DNA of 30,339 nt, taken from the NCBI GenBank assembly GCA_964622455.1, contig CAZUQP010000003.1:1-30339 (forward strand), given 5' to 3'. The notes under the pieces were generated by a model. It was not told the origin of the DNA, searched no databases, and saw nothing but the letters and a program-made list of their open reading frames with translations. This DNA is from CAZUQP01 sp964622455 (GTDB lineage: Bacteria > Pseudomonadota > Gammaproteobacteria > DSM-16500). A program made the translations under genes and the position numbers. Of this stretch, positions 1-7,785 are shown piece after piece (position 1 is the first letter of the stretch; every line of letters begins with the position of its first letter).

Positions 1-20
1 TTCAGGGCCTACGGCCTGAA
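1..20. repeat. Hairpin-forming inverted repeat at the window edge
   Basis: Arms TTCAGG and CCTGAA enclose a GC-rich centre that can pair further with one bulge. It may be part of a terminator or an interspersed palindromic element cut by the window edge. The remaining bases up to 119 hold no gene that I can support and no clear terminator for the minus-strand gene that ends at 120. Confidence 0.35.
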
Positions 21-119
21 AACACAAAGCGCGTTGCAGTGCAGAAAATCTAACTTCAAGCTATTTTATCGACGAATGATGTAATCCTTACAGCAATAAC
101 AAGAGCTGCGCAACATACG

Positions 120-899
120 TTACTCAATAATATCAATTCCCATGCCGCCAAAGACTGCTTCAATGGTTTCATCCGCAGCATCAGCCAGTGAATAACCAGA
201 CTCACCAAACCAACGCTTAATAGCGACCAATTCGCGGCCGCGCAAATAAATATAAAACCCGAGAAATACAACATCCGGATCATCGGTACTTTTTATTTCA
301 AACAGATAACGCTCAGCATATGGCAATCGTTTTTTGGCTTCCGCGTGAGTATAGTCAGATAAGATAGTGAGCGCTTCTTCCGCACTAATTGCACGCTCAC
401 ATTTGGTTTGCACTTTATGATAATCGTCAATGCGTTGATGCAAAATACGATCTAATTCTTCATCTTTAAATAATTCAGTAAAACCATGCGGCAACCGTTC
501 ATCAAGAGCAAACACTTTATTGATAAAATCAGCATGATGCACATGCGCCACTTGCTTGTTAATCATTTTATGAAAAAAAGGAACTGCCATACAAGCGCGC
601 TTGAAGGAAGGTAAATTTAAAAATAATTTATTATCGCGTAAAGTGACTGTACCTAAGCGCACCGGATGAGAAGGATTTTTGCGAAAGGATTCTAATGATT
701 CAAAATGTAAATCTTCACATTCTTCTTTCCAATACCAACTCCAAGAATTGGCAGAGGGATTTTTTTGCAAACACTGCAATTTTTCAAGTGCATTTGCAAC
801 ACCGCCATTGGCTTCATGCAAATCATACGTCAAGCGAATAGGTTGATACGCTTCTCCGGTCTCTACAGTTAAAAACGGTTTTTGTAACCGGTCGAACAT
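120..899 (-). CDS. Hypothetical protein, 259 aa, second gene of a two-gene operon
   Basis: I do not recognise this protein. It is a soluble-looking, charged protein without signal peptide or membrane segment. The N-terminal third has a Trp-rich stretch (WSWYWKEE near residue 53). The middle has many His and Lys residues, and the C-terminus ends in an acidic segment (ADETIEAVFGGMGIDIIE). The ATG at 899 is preceded by GAGGA at a spacing of about 7 bases. It lies 24 bases behind the 139-aa gene on the same strand, so both are probably cotranscribed. Length, codon use and ribosome binding site make it a real gene. Function is unknown; a cytoplasmic lineage-specific protein or a secreted effector are both possible, and nothing here decides between them. 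Confidence 0.75.
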   Translation of the reverse strand: MFDRLQKPFLTVETGEAYQPIRLTYDLHEANGGVANALEKLQCLQKNPSANSWSWYWKEECEDLHFESLESFRKNPSHPVRLGTVTLRDNKLFLNLPSFKRACMAVPFFHKMINKQVAHVHHADFINKVFALDERLPHGFTELFKDEELDRILHQRIDDYHKVQTKCERAISAEEALTILSDYTHAEAKKRLPYAERYLFEIKSTDDPDVVFLGFYIYLRGRELVAIKRWFGESGYSLADAADETIEAVFGGMGIDIIE

Positions 900-923
900 G
901 TCAATTTCCTCGCCTTTAAATTC

Positions 924-1343
924 CTATCTGCCGGGGGCTGATTTCTTTGATTGATGCGCCGCTTGTTTCTCTGCGTTCTGAACACCTTGACGCAAAGCTT
1001 GCTTAATTTCATCTTGATGTTGGTAAGTTTTATTGACCGTTGTTTCTAAATGGGTTAGCACCGATCGCAAAATCTTCACAATATTTTTCTGAACTTCTGC
1101 ATTTGTCTTCGACATAAACAGGATCAGTTCATTTAAACTTTTTATAACACCCGCGTTAAGTTGAGCTCCCTTATCGCTCGCCTGCTCTGCTCTCCGAGCA
1201 GCACTTTTAACATTATTAGCTAATTCCACTTCCTGGACAACGCCCTCAACTAAAGATTGAACCTTAAGTGGTATTTTCTGAAACGCAGGCTCGGTATAAA
1301 TTACCTTGATGCTCTGAGCATTGATTTCTTTTTCTCTGGCCAT
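924..1343 (-). CDS. Hypothetical all-helical protein, 139 aa
   Basis: Not recognised. The sequence is almost entirely predicted helix, rich in Ala, Gln, Lys and Glu, with heptad-like spacing of Val, Leu and Ile from about residue 25 to 125, and a basic Ser/Lys tail (HQSKKSAPGR). It has no signal peptide and no membrane segment. This composition resembles phasin-like or other small coiled-coil proteins, but no family motif is visible, so that is only a resemblance. The ATG at 1343 has a strong GGGGGAG ribosome binding site 8 bases upstream. It is the first gene of the minus-strand pair and is divergent from the secreted PLC-like gene across a 245-base gap that holds inverted and direct repeats. 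Confidence 0.75.
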   Translation of the reverse strand: MAREKEINAQSIKVIYTEPAFQKIPLKVQSLVEGVVQEVELANNVKSAARRAEQASDKGAQLNAGVIKSLNELILFMSKTNAEVQKNIVKILRSVLTHLETTVNKTYQHQDEIKQALRQGVQNAEKQAAHQSKKSAPGR

Positions 1344-1377
1344 ACTTTAACTCCCCCTATATCTTATAAGCACGTGA

Positions 1378-1401
1378 TAAATATCTAATTAATGATATTT
1401 A
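1378..1401. promoter_or_regulatory. Perfect 8-bp inverted repeat, possible operator
   Basis: Arms TAAATATC (1378-1385) and GATATTTA (1394-1401) flank an 8-base AT-only spacer. It lies 35 bases upstream of the 139-aa gene start and downstream of a -10-like TATAAT (minus strand, 1466-1471), so in the leader or promoter region of the minus-strand operon. The AT content makes chance symmetry more likely than usual, hence moderate confidence that it is a regulator site. Confidence 0.35.
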
Positions 1402-1521
1402 CCCTCCTGTATTTTTTGAATATTTTTTATACATACTTAGAATTTATTCACAAATCCTTAACTTGATTATATAACGAAAAACAGGCTACCACACGAGGTT
1501 TAAAAGGTTTTTTATGGGTTA

Positions 1522-1552
1522 TTTAAGCTTTCTTTAAGCTTCCCGTTAAAAT
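1522..1552 (+). promoter_or_regulatory. Candidate promoter of the PLC-like gene with a PmrA-box-like tandem repeat
   Basis: TTTAAG at 1522-1527 and TTTAAG at 1533-1538 are separated by exactly 5 bases, giving an 11-base period. This fits the known PmrA recognition pattern YTTAA-N6-YTTAA of enterobacteria, Legionella and Coxiella. A -10-like TAAAAT follows at 1547-1552, 8 bases after the second half-site; no good -35 hexamer is present, as expected for an activator-dependent promoter. The start codon of the PLC-like gene is 37 bases downstream. Use by PmrA is inference. Confidence 0.4.
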
Positions 1553-1588
1553 ACAATTCAAGATCAGGCCATCACCCAGGAGCGATCC

Positions 1589-3574
1589 ATGGACTTCTTA
1601 AACAAGCGTTTTTATTTACTGTCTAGTTGTCTTCTCTGTTTACTGCTGTCATCCCCTTCCTATGCCTGGACCAACTATTTTCGATTCATCAATAACTTCA
1701 ATTTTCCGATGACGCTTACCATCAATCCTGCCTTGGGTGCTGTTTCAAACCCTTGTGAAAAAACACTCAGTAATATTGATATAGCGCCTCATTCATCGAC
1801 TTGCGATTTAACCTTTGATACCGCCAAAAAAAAATGGAATGACAATCCCGCTAACAATGGCACGCTTCTCATTGCTAAAAAAGAAGATCCAAGCAGTTAT
1901 TGTATTTATAACTACGATTACACCTATAAGCTCGTGCCTTACAGTTATTTTAATCTTCACTCAGAAAATATTTCGTTAGCCTCCTGCCACGGCAATTTAA
2001 CGCCATCAGAAATATCGGTTATCAATGATAAAATCGAAGCACTAAGCAGACCTATTGTCGGAAATTTATTATTAAATGTGGACGATGAAAAAGCAGCAAA
2101 ATCAACCGAAAGTTTTTCAAATGCCGATTGTAATGGCAGTAACAATTGCATCATTGCGTCCCCCGATGGCAATACGCTCTATGTGCCAAACGGCAGCACA
2201 TTACTGCAATCTATCACTTTACAAAATGAATTAGACCGTTATGAACCGCTTAATTTCGCGCAATTTTTAGGATCGCATAATTCTGCTGCATCACGCCGTT
2301 ATACCAGCAGCACAGCTGATTACAACATGAGTTATTCAGATCCTGATAGTTATTTAACACTGACAGATCAATTAAATAGCGGCGTGCGTCAATTGGAATT
2401 GGACGTTGTGTGGTACAACAATGCAATCACCTTATGTCATAATCATTTTTCTGCAAAACTAGAAGGTGTATTGTGTGATGATAATGCACCGATCACAACT
2501 GCACTGACTGAAATTAAATCTTGGATCGAAAAAAATCCGCGCGCAGTTTTGATTCTCTATCTTGATGTGAATTTACCTTTAACTGGTAAAGTAAACGAAT
2601 TAGATCACGACCTTTCCGAATTAGAACCTTATATTTTTACGCCCAAGATGGCAGAACCCTATGGTGTCAGTAACAACACCCTGCCAGCTTTACAATTATC
2701 ACAAAATACTTTAACAGAAAAATTGAAAAAAAATATTATCATTACTAATGATAATGACATCGACAACTTAAAAAATAGCCAATATGTATTTGTGAATGTC
2801 GAGCAATCGACAGAAACACCTCTGTATGAAGTAAGCGTTAATAATTTTTTGCAATCAACTATTTCTTGTGACAGTAACAAATACGACAAAATAAAAACGC
2901 TGTATGGTGCTGACCCCAATCACTACAATATTTTACGTATGAATGGTGACCGAACAACCGTGAATTATGTGCAAACTGTCGGTAATAAAAAACCTTCAGA
3001 ATTTATCGATTATTACACGACACTTAATTTTTATGACATACGAAATTGTCCTATCAATATCTTTAGCGAAAATATGTTAGGTTATACTTGCGATTCCAAC
3101 GCATGTAATGCTCATCCCACAGATCCGCGCTTTTATTCTTTTTTATGGAGTTGGGAATTAGGTTATCCCTTGCAAAGTAGTGGAAGTGAACTTGCTTATA
3201 TCAATTCTAAAACAGGACACTTTGAAAATAATCCACTGATTCCTGATAACATCTATACAGTTCTTTGTTATAAACCTGATGCTAGCCAAAAAGCCCCGAC
3301 CAAACCCTTGTCATGGTACGTGCAAAATATCAAAATAACAGATGTGCATACTGCAGCCGCGATGGCTGATACAGCATGCAAAACATCCGGCGGATTATTT
3401 TCCGTGCCAACGACTGCGTATTGGATGAATGATGTGATCAACACGCTGCCTCTTAATCACACGGATAATGTTTTGGTGAATTACCAAGATGTTAATCATG
3501 AATGGATGCCCAATGTCTTCGCCGAAAAAAAAGAAGGAAAAACGGTTTTGATAGGGCAATCGCTTATTAAATAA
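1589..3574 (+). CDS. Secreted protein with PI-PLC X-like phosphodiesterase domain, 661 aa
   Basis: A signal peptide is clear: basic start, hydrophobic core of residues 8-22, and a likely cut after Ala26 (SYA-W). Residues 27 to about 215 form a Cys-containing, Asn-rich N-terminal region of unknown fold. A phosphatidylinositol phospholipase C X-like core begins near 222: GSHNSA with His230 (first catalytic histidine position), LELD at 269-272 (acidic metal or acid-base positions), and LCHNHF with His284/His286 (second histidine region). The C-terminal 250 residues are not assigned. Many cysteines fit an oxidising, extracytoplasmic location. GAGCGATCC precedes the ATG. The gene ends 44 bases before gspG and runs in the same direction, which suggests a T2SS substrate or a gene coordinated with it; this is inference. 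The real substrate could be a phospholipid, a glycosylphosphatidylinositol or another phosphodiester. Confidence 0.8.
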   Translation: MDFLNKRFYLLSSCLLCLLLSSPSYAWTNYFRFINNFNFPMTLTINPALGAVSNPCEKTLSNIDIAPHSSTCDLTFDTAKKKWNDNPANNGTLLIAKKEDPSSYCIYNYDYTYKLVPYSYFNLHSENISLASCHGNLTPSEISVINDKIEALSRPIVGNLLLNVDDEKAAKSTESFSNADCNGSNNCIIASPDGNTLYVPNGSTLLQSITLQNELDRYEPLNFAQFLGSHNSAASRRYTSSTADYNMSYSDPDSYLTLTDQLNSGVRQLELDVVWYNNAITLCHNHFSAKLEGVLCDDNAPITTALTEIKSWIEKNPRAVLILYLDVNLPLTGKVNELDHDLSELEPYIFTPKMAEPYGVSNNTLPALQLSQNTLTEKLKKNIIITNDNDIDNLKNSQYVFVNVEQSTETPLYEVSVNNFLQSTISCDSNKYDKIKTLYGADPNHYNILRMNGDRTTVNYVQTVGNKKPSEFIDYYTTLNFYDIRNCPINIFSENMLGYTCDSNACNAHPTDPRFYSFLWSWELGYPLQSSGSELAYINSKTGHFENNPLIPDNIYTVLCYKPDASQKAPTKPLSWYVQNIKITDVHTAAAMADTACKTSGGLFSVPTTAYWMNDVINTLPLNHTDNVLVNYQDVNHEWMPNVFAEKKEGKTVLIGQSLIK

Positions 3575-3618
3575 AAAATTATGTTATAGTATGAAAAATA
3601 AAATACGGAACTAACAGT

Positions 3619-4047
3619 ATGAAAAAATCATTGGGTTTTACTTTAATTGAAGTGATGGTGGTTGTCGTTATTTTAGGTATTCTTGCTGCCATTATCGTCC
3701 CTAAAATCATGAGCCGTCCTGAACAAGCACGCATTGTTAAAGTTAAACAAGACTTGCTCGCCATTCAAAGCGCACTTGATCTTTATAAATTAGATAATGG
3801 AATGTATCCCACCACTGATCAAGGATTAGAAGCGCTCGTTAAAAAACCAACTGACTCACCGGTTCCGCAAAATTGGAAATCAGAAGGCTATTTGCAACGT
3901 TTACCTGAAGATCCTTGGGGCGAACCCTATCAATACACCAACGAAGATGAAAAATTACGGATTTTTAGTGATGGCCCTGCGGGCAAAGATGGTAATACTG
4001 AAATAGGTAATTGGAACATTGATAACAATTCATCTTCCACACAATAG
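3619..4047 (+). CDS. gspG: T2SS major pseudopilin GspG
   Basis: GspG builds the periplasmic pseudopilus that pushes folded exoproteins through the outer-membrane secretin. The prepilin leader MKKSLG is followed by FTLIEVMVVV, so cleavage and N-methylation fall at Phe7, with the conserved Glu at mature position 5. The hydrophobic stem spans residues 7-28. The C-terminal part has the family pattern DPWGEPYQY and the Gly/Asp-rich loop (DGPAGKDGNTEIGNWNID) that binds calcium in known GspG. At 142 aa the length is standard. A weak -10-like TATAGT at 3585-3590 precedes it. It is first in a tightly overlapping gspGHIJKLM cluster; gspF, usually upstream in Legionella, is absent here and the PLC-like gene takes that place. 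Confidence 0.95.
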   Translation: MKKSLGFTLIEVMVVVVILGILAAIIVPKIMSRPEQARIVKVKQDLLAIQSALDLYKLDNGMYPTTDQGLEALVKKPTDSPVPQNWKSEGYLQRLPEDPWGEPYQYTNEDEKLRIFSDGPAGKDGNTEIGNWNIDNNSSSTQ

Positions 4048-4543
4048 CGCTAAAGGCTTTACTTTAATTGAATTATTGATCGTGATGCTCATCATTAGCA
4101 TTGTGGCGGGCATCGCAACACTCACACTCGGCAGCAATCAACATAAACAATATGAAAAATTAGCAGCAGAATTCATTAATAAAATAGAATTAGCAGAAGA
4201 AGAAGCGATGCTCCGGCCTGCAACCCTCGCTGTTGGATTTACCTCGCATGCGTTTTATTTTTATATTGATCAGCAAGACCCAAAAACCTTAAAGCACACC
4301 TGGCAACTCATGAAAGAACCAGCACTTGCGACACGTAACATACCGAGCAATGTGGAAATCACTCTTAAAATAAATGACAAAACAATTGAACCCAATGGCC
4401 AGCCAGCCATTATTATTTCATCCAGCCTAGATTTAACGCCTTTTGTTATCTTCATTGGAAAAAAACACCAAAAACCGTATTATAAAGTCATGGGATTTGC
4501 AAACGGTGACTTAAAGAGCGAACGCTTTCATGAGGAAGAATAA
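4019..4543 (+). CDS. gspH: T2SS minor pseudopilin GspH
   Basis: A type IV pilin-like N-terminus is present: a 13-residue leader ending in SAKG, then FTLIELLIVMLIISIVAG with the conserved Glu5 of the mature protein. The remaining 140 residues form a typical variable globular pseudopilin domain. The start is a TTG at 4019, 29 bases inside gspG; no ATG or GTG lies between it and the leader cleavage site, so an unusual start codon (TTG) is required. The overlap suggests translational coupling to gspG. GspH is one of the tip pseudopilins with GspI, J and K. Confidence 0.88.
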   Translation: MITIHLPHNSAKGFTLIELLIVMLIISIVAGIATLTLGSNQHKQYEKLAAEFINKIELAEEEAMLRPATLAVGFTSHAFYFYIDQQDPKTLKHTWQLMKEPALATRNIPSNVEITLKINDKTIEPNGQPAIIISSSLDLTPFVIFIGKKHQKPYYKVMGFANGDLKSERFHEEE

Positions 4544-4904
4544 AGGACTGACGTTGATTGAAGTCTTGATTGCCTTGGCAATTTTAAGTATCGCCCTCAC
4601 TGCCATTATAGAAGCGACCGCACAAAATATTAAACACACGTTATATTTACAGCAAAGAGTCATTGCCACGTGGATAGGAACGAATACCATTAACTACATA
4701 CGCGCTGGCGTTTTAATTTTGCCGGAAGCACCTGATACCTTTACGAAAAAAACAGTCACACTCGGCAAACATTGGTCATGGAACGCAAATTTAAATGTGA
4801 CCCCTAATAAAAATATTCAACAAATTAAAGTTGTTGTCTATCAAGAACCAAATCATATAAAACTAGCCAATCTTACGAGTTATCTTTATGCGCCAAAACA
4901 TTAA
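4530..4904 (+). CDS. gspI: T2SS minor pseudopilin GspI
   Basis: Leader MRKNKG followed by LTLIEVLIALAILSIALTAI shows a prepilin peptidase site with Glu5 of the mature form. At 124 aa the size fits GspI, the component that nucleates the GspI-J-K tip complex. The ATG at 4530 overlaps gspH by 14 bases. The C-terminal domain includes the GspI-typical pattern of an aromatic-rich strand (KHWSWNANL). After its stop the otherwise gapless operon is interrupted by a 145-base gap holding a palindromic repeat. Confidence 0.92.
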   Translation: MRKNKGLTLIEVLIALAILSIALTAIIEATAQNIKHTLYLQQRVIATWIGTNTINYIRAGVLILPEAPDTFTKKTVTLGKHWSWNANLNVTPNKNIQQIKVVVYQEPNHIKLANLTSYLYAPKH

Positions 4905-4936
4905 CCGGCATTATTGCAAATTCTACCAGTTAATCG

Positions 4937-5008
4937 ACGTGCCGCGACTTGTTCGTGGCATCCAGACTGCATTATTTTTCTGGATACCGCGCATAAAGCG
5001 CGGTACGT
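4937..5008. repeat. REP-like doublet of inverted hairpin modules (copy 1)
   Basis: Two 29-base modules face each other. The left module (4937-4965) contains an 8-bp stem TGCCGCGA/TCGTGGCA with loop CTTGT and ends in ATCCAG. The right module (4980-5008) begins with CTGGAT and holds a perfect 8-bp stem TACCGCGC/GCGCGGTA with loop ATAAA. Reverse-complemented, the right module matches the left at 22 of 29 positions by my count. The arrangement is like a REP pair (BIME). The left module recurs at 30203-30231 with two differences. Both strands stay open through it, so it adds an in-frame extension upstream of gspJ. Confidence 0.8.
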
Positions 5009-5049
5009 GGAAGCAAGAAGACAGAGCATTGACGTACAGCAAGCAAAAT

Positions 5050-5664
5050 GTGAAACAACACCACCTTAACCGAGGTTTTACACTGCTTGAAATTATTATC
5101 GCTTTATTTATTTTTAGCATTGTTTCACTGATCATGGTGGGTGCACTTCACACAGTCATCACACTTCAATCCGCCACAGAAAAAAAAGCAGCGGATTTTG
5201 CAAAACTCCAAACTGCATTGTTATTGTTATCGCGTGATTTTGAACAAACCATCGATCGGCCAGTAACAGATGCTAATGGGAAAGTGGTCGGATTTATCGG
5301 AGAAACCCATAACGTCACTTTTACGCATGGCGGTTTAAGTAATCCATTCGGACAACTTCAGCGTACCACTTTGCAGCGCACGCGTTACGAATTGAGTAAA
5401 AACTCACTCATTCGCATCATCTGGCCTGTTTTGGATGTAACACCCAAAACTCGTCCAGATGAAAAATGGTTGTTAAATTCTGTGAGTGCATTACAGTTTG
5501 CTTACCTTGATAGTAAAAACCATTTTCAAACAAAATGGCCGCCGGACGATCAACCCAAAGCTGTTTTGCCGAAAGCCGTTCGCCTATCTTTCACTTTAAA
5601 AAATTTAGGCCAAATAACAGAACTTTATTTAATACCGGGATCCTCCAGTGAAAAAACAAATTAA
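5050..5664 (+). CDS. gspJ: T2SS minor pseudopilin GspJ
   Basis: I place the start at GTG 5050, which gives a short basic leader MKQHHLNRG and then FTLLEIIIALFIFSIVSL, with Glu5 of the mature protein; a 204-aa product has the normal GspJ length. A TTG at 5029 is another possibility. The frame is open back to an ATG at 4888, but that start would translate the palindromic repeat and give a leader of 63 residues, which does not suit a pseudopilin. GspJ forms the pseudopilus tip with GspI and GspK. The 17-base overlap with gspK suggests coupled translation. Separation from gspI by the repeat is unusual in this cluster. Confidence 0.88.
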   Translation: MKQHHLNRGFTLLEIIIALFIFSIVSLIMVGALHTVITLQSATEKKAADFAKLQTALLLLSRDFEQTIDRPVTDANGKVVGFIGETHNVTFTHGGLSNPFGQLQRTTLQRTRYELSKNSLIRIIWPVLDVTPKTRPDEKWLLNSVSALQFAYLDSKNHFQTKWPPDDQPKAVLPKAVRLSFTLKNLGQITELYLIPGSSSEKTN

Positions 5665-6577
5665 TCAATCTGGAACCGCGATCATTGCTGCACTCTTTGT
5701 CACTGCATTAGTGGCCATGATGGCCATTGCGATGATGGATCGTTTGAGTGCCGATACACGCCGCGCCGAACTTTTTTTAAATAGTAATCAAGCGAATTTA
5801 TATGCGGCGGGTTCACTCTATTGGGCGATGGATCAATTAATCAATGATTATAAAACGCAACAACCCAATAAAATTATCGATAATACGCCAATTAAATCCC
5901 CTACCAATACCGTCAATGGCGCAAAAATTTTTGGTATTATTCAAGATGCAGAAGGCGAACTTAACATCAATAATTTAAATGACACTCAGTTTCAAGCACT
6001 TTTTATCCGTTTGATTCGTCTTGTTTCGCCGAATATCACTGACAGCGCAGCAAAGAATATGATGCAGGCCGCCCTCGATTGGATTACACCCGGTGTTAAT
6101 AACAGTACATTTGACCAATATTACGCGACCCTTAATCCCCCTTATCATGCACCTCATCGGCCGATGGTCAGTGTCAGTGAACTTCGCATGGTAAAAGGGA
6201 TGACAGCGGATCTTTATGAAAAATTGATACCCTATGTCACCGCATTGCCGGAAAAAACGCCCATTAATATCAATAATGCGCCTATTCCAATCTTGATGAG
6301 TCTTGATCCTCTCGTCACGCTTGATATGGCAAAAGCCATTGATGTCTATCGAAAGCGTACGCCTTTTGTTAATTTAGATATGTTGTCAAATTTTCCTGTT
6401 GTGAAAAATAGCCCAATTGCGCAAAATAATCTAACGGTGACGAGCAGTTATTTTAGGGTGCAAACAAATGTTATCATCAATGATCAGCATATTATTTTGT
6501 ATTCGTTACTGATGCGTGCCCTAAAGAATTCAGAACCTAATATCACACTCCTATGGCAAACCAAAGGAACGCTATGA
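5648..6577 (+). CDS. gspK: T2SS tip pseudopilin GspK
   Basis: At 309 aa this is the largest pseudopilin, as expected for GspK. The leader ends QSG and the mature protein starts TAIIAALFVTALVAMMAIAM. It lacks the Glu at mature position 5, which is a normal trait of GspK. The middle holds the conserved segments DAEGELNINNLND (near residues 100-112) and PININNAPI (near 208-216) typical of the alpha-domain and helix-hairpin-helix-like region. Start is GTG 5648, overlapping gspJ. It ends in an ATGA overlap with gspL, so translational coupling is likely. Confidence 0.93.
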   Translation: MKKQINQSGTAIIAALFVTALVAMMAIAMMDRLSADTRRAELFLNSNQANLYAAGSLYWAMDQLINDYKTQQPNKIIDNTPIKSPTNTVNGAKIFGIIQDAEGELNINNLNDTQFQALFIRLIRLVSPNITDSAAKNMMQAALDWITPGVNNSTFDQYYATLNPPYHAPHRPMVSVSELRMVKGMTADLYEKLIPYVTALPEKTPININNAPIPILMSLDPLVTLDMAKAIDVYRKRTPFVNLDMLSNFPVVKNSPIAQNNLTVTSSYFRVQTNVIINDQHIILYSLLMRALKNSEPNITLLWQTKGTL

Positions 6578-7785
6578 CAGAACGGACATTCATTTATTTT
6601 CATAGTATGGAACCTTTGACCGTTAGTTGGGCTTTGATCAATAATCATCATCTTGAACAATTCACCCTTCGCGGCAACTTAGCTGATTTACCTCCCGCGC
6701 TTAAAGAAAAAGAAGTCATTGTTTTTGTACCCGCAAAAGATATTTTGCATGTGGAAGTCAAATTACCTAAACTGAACCGCACGCGTTTAATGCAAGCACT
6801 TCCTTTTGCGCTGGAAGAACAATTGATTTCGGATGTGACCGACTTACATTTTGCAATCAGTAATTATCAAGTGGACGGCACTTTTCCTGTTGCTGTGGTT
6901 GCGCGAAAAAAAATGGATGAATGGTTAAATCTGTTAAAACAATTTTCCATTATACCCGCTCAATTGGTTTCAAGTTTATTTGCACTGCCCTACATCGAAA
7001 AAAACTGGTCGATTAGTATGGAACAAGAAAAATGTACGGTTCGACAAAACATTTATCAAGGTTTTGTCAGTGAACTTGAAAATTTTGATTCGTTATTGGC
7101 ATTGGGCATTCAAGGATCCAAAATAAAACCCGAAGGCCTTCACATTTACGCAGTATCGAGAACGCCGATTGCTCTTAAAGAAAATACTATCCCGACACAA
7201 GAAATTATGCTGTCTGAAGAAGTGTGGTTTGAAAAAATAACGCTTTGGTTTGAACAATCGCCCGTCATCAATTTATTACAAGGAAATTATGAAGCAAAAC
7301 ATACGTTCTCTGAAACAAAAAAAATTTGGCAACTCGCAAGTTATGCCACATTGGCTTGGTTAGGATTATTGTTCATTCAAAATATCGGATCATTTTTTAT
7401 TTTACATGAAACTGTCAGCCGGCAAAATCATGAAATTCATTCCATTTATAAAAAATATTTTCCAGGAGCTACCTCTTTAGTAACGCCCAAAGAACGATTA
7501 CAAGAAAAATTAGCTGATTTAACTGATCAAACTCACAAAAATGTGTTTTTAGTATTGCTCGCTTACACAGGCAATGCATTAACCAAAACGCCGGAGATTA
7601 CTTTAAAAAATATGGATTTTCGTAACAACCAATTGACCCTAGAATTAATTGCCGCTAAGTTTGACGACATTGATACACTGACCAAATCACTCACTCAAAA
7701 AGGATTACATGTAAAACAGCAAAACGCGAGCATTATAGGCAATCAAGTCAAAGTTGCTTTGATCATAGAACGAGGTAGCGTATGA
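6574..7785 (+). CDS. gspL: T2SS inner-membrane platform protein GspL
   Basis: GspL links the cytoplasmic ATPase GspE to GspM and the pseudopilus. The N-terminal part (about residues 1-240) has the actin-like cytoplasmic fold pattern, including VEVKLPKLNRTRLMQALPFALEEQ in two conserved segments. A single membrane segment lies near residues 252-275 (ATLAWLGLLFIQNIGSFFIL), followed by a periplasmic ferredoxin-like domain. I chose ATG 6574: AAAGGA sits 5 bases upstream and it forms an ATGA overlap with gspK. An in-frame ATG at 6553 lacks this. The product is 403 aa. It overlaps gspM by ATGA. Confidence 0.92.
   Translation: MTERTFIYFHSMEPLTVSWALINNHHLEQFTLRGNLADLPPALKEKEVIVFVPAKDILHVEVKLPKLNRTRLMQALPFALEEQLISDVTDLHFAISNYQVDGTFPVAVVARKKMDEWLNLLKQFSIIPAQLVSSLFALPYIEKNWSISMEQEKCTVRQNIYQGFVSELENFDSLLALGIQGSKIKPEGLHIYAVSRTPIALKENTIPTQEIMLSEEVWFEKITLWFEQSPVINLLQGNYEAKHTFSETKKIWQLASYATLAWLGLLFIQNIGSFFILHETVSRQNHEIHSIYKKYFPGATSLVTPKERLQEKLADLTDQTHKNVFLVLLAYTGNALTKTPEITLKNMDFRNNQLTLELIAAKFDDIDTLTKSLTQKGLHVKQQNASIIGNQVKVALIIERGSV

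Noticed and set aside
56..283. Open frame of 75 codons on the minus strand with hydrophobic translation
   Set aside because: It overlaps the end of the 259-aa gene in another frame, has no good ribosome binding site and looks like a shadow of that gene.
4888..5049. Upstream ATG for a longer GspJ
   Set aside because: It would translate the palindromic repeat and yield a 63-residue leader. The GTG at 5050 gives a standard short prepilin leader.
4923..5135. Minus-strand open frame through the repeat
   Set aside because: It is the reverse reading of the palindromic element and the gspJ start; no independent gene signal.
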